Shown here: in pieces, positions 1 through 6,300 of the stretch
How the letters are laid out: the number at the start of each line of letters is the position of its first letter
Numbering within the stretch: position 1 is the stretch's first letter
Source of the DNA: an uncultured Planctomycetaceae bacterium
Lineage (GTDB): Bacteria > Planctomycetota > Planctomycetia > Pirellulales > Pirellulaceae
Direction: 5' to 3'
Length of the DNA: 9,279 nucleotides
Assembly (NCBI GenBank): GCA_937967755.1
Contig: CALBTA010000236.1
Location: 1-9,279, forward strand
Program-made: the position numbers and the translations under genes
Notes under the pieces: generated by a model
Database searches by the model: none
Seen by the model: only the letters and a program-made list of their open reading frames with translations
What the model was told of the DNA's origin: nothing

Positions 1-2
1 AA

Positions 3-512
3 CCCAAAGTGATGGTGCCGATGGCCGGTTCAGGACTGGTCGGGCAGGCGAAGGTGGGCGGACGCGACTGTGGCATCATGTTCCACTACACGCATGGAAT
101 GATCTTCAACCCCGAGCCGGTTCGTTCGCGGATTGACGGCGATTTCGTCCTCACGCTAACCGGCAGCCTGGAAGTGCCTGAGGATATGGTCGTGAAGGTT
201 TTCCACGCGGGCGGCGGGGTCAGCCATGATGTGAATACGTTGTTCGTCGATGGAGAGGCGGTCAGTTCCGTCGGTGATGACCGCAGCAAGCACGCCGTTG
301 ACGAGTTAGAGTTGACCGCAGGCGTCCACACCGTTCGCTGGCAGATGACCGGCGGGACGTTTCGCAACAATCTGCTGAAATTCGTCGATCCCGAAACGGA
401 CGACCTGATACCGCTGCGATTTGTCACCGAGGAAGTTCCCGACGATCCGATCCGCGAATTCGTCCGCGTCGGCACCGACAAGCGCGGCTGGCCAATTCCG
501 GCCGACTGGTAA
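3..512 (+). CDS. C-terminal part of a probable secreted protein with a PA14-like beta-sandwich (5' truncated by window)
   Basis: The frame is open to the left edge, so the first codon seen is internal; the GTG at 9 and ATG at 12 need not be starts. About 169 codons remain before TAA at 510-512. The segment 'DGDFVLTLTGSLEVPED', then 'NTLFVDGEAV', then 'LTAGVHTVRWQMTGG' follows the order seen in PA14/GLEYA-type domains: strand, exposed 'VDG' turn, and 'L-aG-H-v' strand near the end. No catalytic motif, membrane segment or cysteine cluster is visible in this part. The tail is charged and ends in 'GWPIPADW'. PA14-like domains usually bind carbohydrate or mediate surface contacts in exported proteins; that role is inferred from a loose pattern match, and other beta-sandwich families fit nearly as well. 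It lies 620 bp from the next gene and does not share an operon with anything visible. Confidence 0.75.
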   Translation, partial: PKVMVPMAGSGLVGQAKVGGRDCGIMFHYTHGMIFNPEPVRSRIDGDFVLTLTGSLEVPEDMVVKVFHAGGGVSHDVNTLFVDGEAVSSVGDDRSKHAVDELELTAGVHTVRWQMTGGTFRNNLLKFVDPETDDLIPLRFVTEEVPDDPIREFVRVGTDKRGWPIPADW

Positions 513-513
513 C

Positions 514-530
514 CGGCGGCTTCGCCGCTG
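514..530 (+). terminator. Stem-loop just after the stop codon, possible weak terminator
   Basis: A GC-rich hairpin begins two bases after the TAA at 510-512: seven pairs (one G-U) around a TTC loop. It is followed by AAAACGCCCCC, not a T-run, so it lacks the second half of a standard intrinsic terminator. The position suits transcript end formation or 3' protection, but the call rests on position and pairing only. Confidence 0.3.
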
Positions 531-547
531 AAAACGCCCCCAAGGGA

Positions 548-791
548 CGGTGAAATACGCCGAAGGCGTCGCACATCGTAGCCCAGGGTTCGACGCGCAG
601 CGGCGTACCCTGGGTTGGTGATGCCTCCAAGTTCCTTACGCTGAGAGCGTTATACAACGGCGCCACATATAGGTTCGCCACTTTGTAAAACCCTTTCAGG
701 GTATCGGTCGTCGTACTTCGGAAACCCAGGGTGGCGCGACTTCATCGCTTACCTTGGGCTACGATGTTTAACGCCTTCGGCGTATCTACCG
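548..791. repeat. Imperfect long inverted repeat element with hairpin-bearing arms
   Basis: The left arm at 555-589 and the reverse complement of the right arm at 751-785 agree at 31 of 35 positions; three of the four differences are adjacent. The match extends outward through CGGT at 548-551 and ACCG at 788-791 with one length difference. It extends inward to an exact 10-base pair, ACCCTGGGTT at 607-616 against AACCCAGGGT at 723-732. Each arm has its own small hairpin: ACGCC-GAA-GGCGT at 557-569 and ACGCC-TTC-GGCGT at 771-783. The centre (617-722) holds a further short stem, ACCCT-TTC-AGGGT at 690-702. There is no transposase inside and no clear target duplication immediately outside, although CCGCTGAAAA occurs at 525-534 and again at 827-836. 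It could be a non-autonomous mobile repeat (MITE or REP-like) or a structured RNA. From memory, families of this look are scattered in planctomycete genomes; copy number could not be checked. Confidence 0.7.
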
Positions 792-1131
792 CGGCTGCGC
801 CGCCAGGTGCATAGAGCCTTGATTCACCGCTGAAAAATGCTGCACAGCATTGCCCAACGGGGCGAGATAGTAGCCAGCGATGCGCCATTTGCAGCAGAAG
901 TGGCGTTGGCCGAGAAGTCTTGAACGGAGTTGAATTTACCGCAGTCGGTGGCAAGAATGATCTTGAGGTTCCTCCGTGGGCAGGGTTGTTGGCAGTTGCG
1001 GGTTGAACAATGAGACCTGCGTGAACTACTCACTCGGGATCAGTGTAAGAGTCAGCCGACGTAACCAGCTCCGCTCCCAATCACGGCCTTAAACGAGTTC
1101 TTTCCGCCCCTCAGACCTACCCGTAGTACAA
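792..1131. other. Non-coding stretch without a recognisable gene
   Basis: Short open frames on the minus strand here have compositionally odd, Ser/Arg/Pro-rich translations and no family resemblance, so none is called. One compact palindrome is visible at 836-851: AATGCTG, CA, CAGCATT (seven exact pairs). The promoter of the gene starting at 1132 should lie at the right end, but I cannot pick out convincing -35 and -10 boxes. The frame of that gene is closed by TAA at 1090-1092, so the gene cannot begin further left than 1093. Confidence 0.55.
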
Positions 1132-1704
1132 ATGGTCGATGAATACCAAGACGAACTGCGACGTAGCCTGCGGGCAATGCCCATGGTCGATCCACCATCC
1201 CCATGGCAACTGCGCACTAAGTATGCTGTCGGTGGCCTAACCGAAATCGGATACGCTCCGTCTTCTGACCTTTTGCTCGTTGTCTCAAGTCAGGGCAGAG
1301 GCGTCTTCGATTGCATCACGGGTCAGCGTGTCGCGCGCGATCGGGACGATATTTGGGACGACCTAAACGAAACACTGCTCACTTCACGCGGCATCGGCCC
1401 GCTCGCTAATTTAACTATTCGACTTGCAGGCCTGCACGGTGGCGGACTGCCGATGACCACCAATGATGGTTGGCTTCTTGAAGTGATTCCATACGATTGG
1501 CCCAGCCACGGTTTGTTTATAACTTCACCCTCCAAGCCCGGCCAACACGGCCGAGAAAACTCGTTCAAAATCGCAGATGATGCCGCTACTGAATTTCGTG
1601 CCGCAGGGTTCTCGGATACCGGACAATCATTCGTTTTCGCGACCAGTTCTGACTTGAATATTTACATGCGAAACGGGGGCCCCGAAAATGGCCATCGCCA
1701 CTGA
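1132..1704 (+). CDS. Hypothetical protein with two beta-propeller-blade-like segments
   Basis: Encodes 190 residues. ATG at 1132 is the only ATG, GTG or TTG between the upstream in-frame stop (1090-1092) and the conserved-looking core; no Shine-Dalgarno sequence precedes it. Residues about 34-69 ('GGLTEIGYAPSSDLLLVVS', then 'GRGVFDCITGQRVARD') and about 153-180 ('FRAAGFSDTGQSFVFATSSD', then 'LNIYMR') have the 'position-state-label' strand pattern of WD40/propeller blades. Between them are 'GIGPLANLTIRLAGLHGGGL' and 'TTNDGWLLEV'. There is no signal peptide or membrane segment, so it is probably cytoplasmic. I recall similar unnamed proteins in actinobacteria and myxobacteria, where such small proteins often sit in accessory or immunity-gene clusters; I do not know a function. 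Its 3' end overlaps the next gene by 17 bp, suggesting coupled translation. Confidence 0.7.
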   Translation: MVDEYQDELRRSLRAMPMVDPPSPWQLRTKYAVGGLTEIGYAPSSDLLLVVSSQGRGVFDCITGQRVARDRDDIWDDLNETLLTSRGIGPLANLTIRLAGLHGGGLPMTTNDGWLLEVIPYDWPSHGLFITSPSKPGQHGRENSFKIADDAATEFRAAGFSDTGQSFVFATSSDLNIYMRNGGPENGHRH

Positions 1705-2059
1705 GTTCACTATTCCTGACGACGCTATCGGCCAGACGCTCCGGTCTGTTTCCGCTCTGATATTTCACGTTCCGAACGAAGCAAGCCCACCGGAGCGCGA
1801 GGCGATATCCCTTCGGTTTGATTCCCGGGATATCACGATCCGGTCCCGATCTGATACCTCAGAACTCAGCATCGACCCGAATGAACTCTCAATTCCCGAC
1901 GATCCAGAATTCCACGGCTACCACGCCATAGCGGATGTTTCAGTTCAAGAAGCATTCCGACCGCTGATTGGCAAACCCCTGCGCAACTGGTGGTTGCTTA
2001 CCAACGACGGCGGATATCTTCTTTCGGGCCGACGGCAACGGTGTGCTTTATCGCCATGA
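1688..2059 (+). CDS. Small hypothetical protein, DUF6334-like, possibly frameshifted near its C-terminus
   Basis: Encodes 123 residues as read. ATG at 1688 lies 17 bp inside the previous gene, preceded by a G-run (GGGGG at about 1676-1680) in place of a classic ribosome site. The N-terminal half is strand-rich ('ALIFHV', 'EAISLRF', 'DITIRS'); the most distinctive part is residues 90-110, 'FRPLIGKPLRNWWLLTNDGGY', with the adjacent tryptophans and terminal G-Y that I associate with DUF6334-type proteins. After G-Y the reading becomes 'LLSGRRQRCALSP', which looks unlike protein. Skipping one base near 2010-2021 continues instead as 'FFRADGNGVLYRHE' with TAA at 2061-2063. This suggests a one-base indel or a sequencing error, but both frames stop within four bases of each other, so it stays a suspicion. 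TGA at 2057-2059 overlaps an ATG at 2056 (ATGA). Function unknown. Confidence 0.6.
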   Translation: MAIATEFTIPDDAIGQTLRSVSALIFHVPNEASPPEREAISLRFDSRDITIRSRSDTSELSIDPNELSIPDDPEFHGYHAIADVSVQEAFRPLIGKPLRNWWLLTNDGGYLLSGRRQRCALSP

Positions 2060-2110
2060 ATAACAATATTTCAATCCTTAACGTTGCCGGCGAACAGTGT
2101 TCCTGACTTC

Positions 2111-2443
2111 ATGCGCATGGATTCCACGTACGACAACGAGACTTGGATCGTCGAGATTGGCGCAGAGGTCGTAGAGAAGCGCGCGGAGGAAGGTGCAGAC
2201 GCGTTGCCCCCGAAGGACCAATTGATCTATTGGCTCTGGTGGGCAGACTACATGATGAGAAACGCAGGAGACTTTTCGAACGCAGAGGCGCTTGACCATG
2301 ATTTTCAACGAGAGATCAGCGTCAATGCAGAGCAGCTTGGGCTAACGTTCACACAGGAGACATTTTCCCTTCCACGGGCTGATCTGCAAGATCAGTATTT
2401 CGACCGGTTCGACCGCATCTGTAACGAGGTGCGCAACGCATAG
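2111..2443 (+). CDS. Small acidic hypothetical protein, faintly DUF4375/DMP19-like
   Basis: Encodes 110 residues from ATG at 2111. The frame is open from 2060, so TTG at 2084 or ATG at 2117 are alternative starts; none has a good ribosome site, and I took the first ATG. A third option is the ATG at 2056, which would need a one-base shift near 2100 to join this frame. The protein is rich in Asp and Glu. Residues 32-58 ('LPPKDQLIYWLWWADYMMRN', then 'AGDFSNA') resemble the helix-and-turn core of DUF4375/DMP19-type proteins, which have a proline pair before an aromatic helix and an N-x-G-F-like turn; here that turn is 'NAGDF', so the match is partial. The rest is helical ('DLQDQYFDRFDRICNEVR'). 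No signal peptide or membrane span is seen. It follows the previous gene by about 50 bp, probably in the same transcript. Function unknown. Confidence 0.6.
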   Translation: MRMDSTYDNETWIVEIGAEVVEKRAEEGADALPPKDQLIYWLWWADYMMRNAGDFSNAEALDHDFQREISVNAEQLGLTFTQETFSLPRADLQDQYFDRFDRICNEVRNA

Positions 2444-2705
2444 CACCTTATATATGGCAAAACACGTCAAGCGTGGGCTAGGTGCCATCGCGGTTTCGCC
2501 CCTGACGAGTGGGATTTCGTCTAGCTTGCTTCAGCTAGAATTCGTGGCAGTGTAGCCCGCTGCGGACTCGATTCCCTGAGAAATGCCGTTTTCATCGCAT
2601 CTCGCGAAAAAACCGCGACACCTTCGGGTTGCTTGATGACATATTCTTTTGAACCTTGCCCGCTTTCTGGCAACGAGTGACCCGCACGTGAGTGAAGCAT
2701 TGGCG
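2444..2705. other. Spacer upstream of the sigma/anti-sigma operon
   Basis: No gene is seen. Besides the stem-loop at 2520-2539 there is a small hairpin TCGCG-AAAAAAC-CGCGA at 2602-2618. The only GAAC-type -35 candidate is TTGAACCTT starting at 2649, discussed in the findings. If translation of the sigma factor began at TTG 2649 or GTG 2688, the right end of this spacer would be coding. Confidence 0.5.
2520..2539. terminator. Stem-loop in the spacer before the sigma gene
   Basis: TCTAGCT at 2520-2526 pairs exactly with AGCTAGA at 2533-2539 around the loop TGCTTC. It sits 77 bp after the stop of the small-gene cluster and 166 bp before the sigma factor start, where a transcript end would be expected. 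There is no T-run after it, so it may be a weak or factor-assisted terminator or an operator-like inverted repeat. Confidence 0.25.
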
Positions 2706-3305
2706 ATGAATGTCGCGGATGATCAGGCGATCCTCAGGCGAGTGGCCGCCGGCGATCCTGCCGCGCTGCGCACCTGGTACGACGGCCAGAAGCATGCCCT
2801 GTATGCGTTCGTGTTTTACCGTGTCGGCGGCGACGCGGCGTTGGCCGAAGATGCCACGCAGTCGACTTTCACGGCGGCCTTGGAAAATTTGTCCAACTTC
2901 GACCCCGATCGCGGTGATATGAAAAACTGGCTGCGTTATCTATCGCGAAATATCATCCGCAAGACGCTGGCCGATTTCCGTCGGGGCGAGCAGTTGCAGC
3001 AGGCGTGGGAAGAAATCGATGGGTCGCTGCGGGCGGCTTACGAGCGGATCGACCGTGAATTGCTGCCGGAAGAAGTGCTCGAGCGGGATGAGACCCGCGA
3101 ACTGGTCTTGATGACGCTTTCGAACTTGCCGCCGAATTACCGCGACGTGTTGGCGGCCAAATACATCCAAGGGCAGTCGCTGCAGGCGATCGCCAATGCG
3201 GGCGAGACGACCGTCGACGCGGTGAAGGCGATGCTCCGCCGCGCGCGGGCGGCATTTCGCGAATGTTTCTTGGCCCTGGCCAAGCTGGAGGTTTCTGATG
3301 TCTGA
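2706..3305 (+). CDS. ECF-type RNA polymerase sigma factor (sigma-70 family)
   Basis: Encodes 199 residues from ATG 2706, directing RNA polymerase to a specific promoter set. Region 2 spans about residues 5-93: 'ILRRVAAGDPAAL', 'AEDATQSTFTAALENLSNFD' and 'MKNWLRYLSRNIIRK', the last being the core-binding and -10 melting segment. A charged linker of about 35 residues follows. Region 4 spans about 129-190: 'LSNLPPNYRDVLAAKYIQGQ', then helix-turn-helix 'LQAIANAGETTVDAVKAMLR' and 'RARAAF', which should read the -35 box. Regions 1 and 3 are absent and the length is normal for the ECF group. The frame is open further upstream (TTG 2649, GTG 2688), but ATG 2706 places the start where ECF proteins usually begin and has GAAG eight bases ahead. 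The TGA lies inside the next gene, an anti-sigma-like membrane protein, so this factor is probably held inactive at the membrane until a signal arrives. Its exact ECF group cannot be settled by eye. Confidence 0.93.
   Translation: MNVADDQAILRRVAAGDPAALRTWYDGQKHALYAFVFYRVGGDAALAEDATQSTFTAALENLSNFDPDRGDMKNWLRYLSRNIIRKTLADFRRGEQLQQAWEEIDGSLRAAYERIDRELLPEEVLERDETRELVLMTLSNLPPNYRDVLAAKYIQGQSLQAIANAGETTVDAVKAMLRRARAAFRECFLALAKLEVSDV
3287..3291 (+). promoter_or_regulatory. Ribosome binding site fixing the start of the giant gene
   Basis: GGAGG lies six bases ahead of ATG 3298 and inside the last codons of the sigma gene. It is the clearest Shine-Dalgarno match in the window and sets the start of the downstream gene, giving an 8-bp overlap with the sigma stop codon (3303-3305). 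This arrangement suggests coupled synthesis at a fixed ratio. Confidence 0.8.
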
Positions 3306-6300
3306 TCCAACCAACCAAAACCAACAAACCGATCAGCGGCTGGACGAAAACCTCGCCCGGCTGCTGAACGACCGAACGCAGCAACCGGAGCTGTCGGCCG
3401 AGGCCGATGCGCGCATTCTGGCGGCGCTGTTGGAAAAACAATCCGCGATACGAAGCGAACTCATTACGGCTGACCAGGCCCAACCAAACGAGGACCATGT
3501 TGTGACTAAACCTACGAATGCCCACTCCCATGCTCGGCTGTCGCTTCCCACTAGTGCTTACGCGGGCGTCGTCAGCTTGATTCTTGCGGTCGCAGTCGTG
3601 GGCATCATCGGTGCGGTGTTTTGGGGTCCGAAGTGGAATTCCCCGCCTGATCAAACGGGACCCCGTCTCGGCCCGCAGGCTGCAGTCCACGCCGCCACGT
3701 TCGAACCGGGTGAGTCGACGCGCAAGGAACTAGACGACGGCACGGTGCTGATCGCCCACAGCGGAACGAAGTTCACCGTCGCCGGCCCGCGAGAGGTTCA
3801 GCTTGAACAAGGCGATTTGTATTTGATCGTCGCCAAGAGCGACCAGTCGTTCACCGTGAAGACAAGCGACGGCGAAGTGATCGCTACCGGCACGCGGTTC
3901 GTCGTTTCATCAGGCGAAAAGACGACCGCCGCTGTCGCCCAGGGCAAGGTGAAACTTGCGGGCAAATCGGGCAACGTCGAACTTCAAGCCGGCGAACAGG
4001 GTGAGTTAACCGACGGCGATAAACCAACCCGCCGCCCCGCTCCGCGGCTTTCCTACCTGGTCAGTTGGGCGAAAGAGGCGCTCGCCCAGGATGAACTGCT
4101 GGTCGAAAAAGCCGAAACCGAAAACGGCCTGGTGGCGATGGACCCTTGGGGGCAGCAAACCCGGCTGACGCTGCGGAAGTACCACGTCGACGTGCATATC
4201 GAAGATGGCATCGCCCGGACGACGATCGATCAGACGTTCTTCAACCATTACCCCTGGAACAGCGAAGGGACTTTTTATTTTCCGCTGCCGCCGGATGCAT
4301 CGGTCAGCCGGCTGGCGATGTACGTCTTCGGCCAGTTGAACGAAGGGGGCATGGTCGAGCGTGGGCGTGGGCAACAGATTTACAACGACATCCTTTACCA
4401 ACGCCGCGACCCGGCCCTGTTGGAAATGATGGAAGGGAACGTCTTCAAGATGCGGATCTTCCCGCTGGAAGGCCGGCAAGAGAAGCGAATTTTCCTCAGC
4501 TACACGCAGGATCTGGACGAGCTGTACGGCCGCGGGCGGTATTGGTTCCCGATGGATCACACCAACAGCATCGCCAAGGAACTTTCGATTCGTGTGCGGA
4601 TCAAAGGCGGGGCGGAACAGTTTGACCCGCAATCGAGCACGCACGAAATGGAAGCGAAAGTTGACGGCGACGATTTGGTGCTGACCTACCACGCCGAGAA
4701 GATCAAGCCCGACCAGGATCTGTTGCTGCACCTGGTTCCGAAGACCGCCCCGCCCGCGACTCGCGTGGCAACTTGCCAGAAAGACGGGCAGCAATTTCTG
4801 TTCGCCCGTTTTTCGCCTGAGATCCCCGGCACGGTTGAGCCGAAGCCGCGGCAGTGGATCGTGGTCAACGATGTTTCCGCTTCGCGGACAAAGATCGATG
4901 CCCAGGCGCAGCAGTACATCATGCAGCGGCTGATCGAAGAAGCGGACGACGACGATTCGCTGTTCCTGATTAACTTGAACACGCAGCCCGAGTTGGTTTC
5001 CGAGAAGTTCACACCGATTCGTTCAAGAGCCACGCGCAAACTGATCGCCCGGGCGGCAGCGCCGCGGTTGGGCGCGACGAACCTGGTCTCGGGGATGGAA
5101 GCGGCGGCGGATGTGATCGAGCAACACAGAGTTGCCAACCCGCACATTCTGTACCTGGGCGACGGCGTGGCGACCGATGGTTCGACCGAAGTGTTTGAGC
5201 CGGTTCGCGCCGTGCCGCGCGGGGCGACGTTCGTGGGCGTGGGGGTCGGCAAGAAGGTTGATTCGTTGTTCCTACAAGAAGCGGCCGACCGGACTGGTGG
5301 AACGTTCACCACGATCAACCCCGACGAAGACATCGACTGGCGGGTGTTCGACATGATCGCCGCGCTGAACACACCGCGGCTGACGAAGATCAAAGTCGAA
5401 TTGCAAAACCCGACGGGCCAGCGGGTCAAGGCCATCGCCTACCCCAACGCCCGTTCGCTGGCCCACGGCGAAACGCTGACGGTCGTCGCCCGAGCGGAAG
5501 ACGAACTTCCCGCCAAGATTGTATTGAGCGGCGATGTCGGCGATAAGCCATATCGATCCGTCGCCGAAGTTGCGGACGCGAAAACAGCGGCCGAGTCCAT
5601 TCCGCGGTTGTGGGCGAAGCGGCACATCGATGAGTTGTTGAAGAGCGACATGGGCCGCGAACAGGAAATTATTGCCCTGTCGAAGCAGTATTACGTCGTC
5701 ACGCCGCTGACCAGTTTGATCGTGCTGGAAGACGACAAGATGTACGAGGAGTACAAGGTTGAACGCGGCCGCAAGGACCATTGGGCGCTGTACGGTGCGC
5801 CGAAGGAGATTGAGGTTGTTAAAGAACCAGTCGATTGGAAACGCTGGGGCTGGTACTACGGCGGCTCGGTGGGCGATGACGAGAAGATCAAGGCCGAAGC
5901 GAAACCCAAGACCGTGCGAGAGATTGTCGACAGCGTGCAAATCCGCATCGACGCCCCGTTTTATTACTGGCGCCAGCGGGACGATGGACACGACCGGTAT
6001 GCGATGTACCAGTTGCTGGACAGCGAGACGAAGCCGACGAATTTAATGACCTATTGGCTGCTGCTGGCCGGTGGCGAGCGGGAAATGGCTATTGATTTTC
6101 GGCGCGGCGGATCGGGTGCGTCCGAGGATGGTCCTGCGCCGTCGTCGCGCCCTGCGGCTACTTCGACCGTCAACCCGTATCCGCCGCTGCGACTCGAATC
6201 GGTCGGCAAGGACATGATTTTGCCCGCTTTGATTCAGTTGGAACGAGGCGAACGTGATCGGAGACAGCTGGCGATGCTGCCGATGTTTACGCAACCCAAC

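Noticed and set aside
86..574. Minus-strand open frame of 162 codons over the first gene
   Set aside because: It mirrors the + strand gene with a Ser/Thr/Arg-rich translation and no family pattern, and its start runs into the repeat; treated as a shadow.
424..681. Minus-strand frame of 85 codons across the left repeat arm
   Set aside because: Most of it is repeat sequence plus the antisense of the first gene's end. It looks like the spurious small ORFs that such repeats generate.
548..791. CRISPR array or insertion sequence with its own transposase
   Set aside because: There is one inverted pair, not regularly spaced direct repeats, and no transposase frame inside or at its edges.
742..1033. 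Two overlapping minus-strand open frames in the non-coding stretch
   Set aside because: Both partly read through the right arm of the inverted repeat or its edge, have odd composition, no ribosome site and no recognisable domain.
2953..3690. Minus-strand open frame of 245 codons across the sigma/anti-sigma junction
   Set aside because: It is antisense to the clear sigma region 4 and to the anti-sigma N-terminus; the translation is Arg/Pro/Ser-rich and shows no domain.
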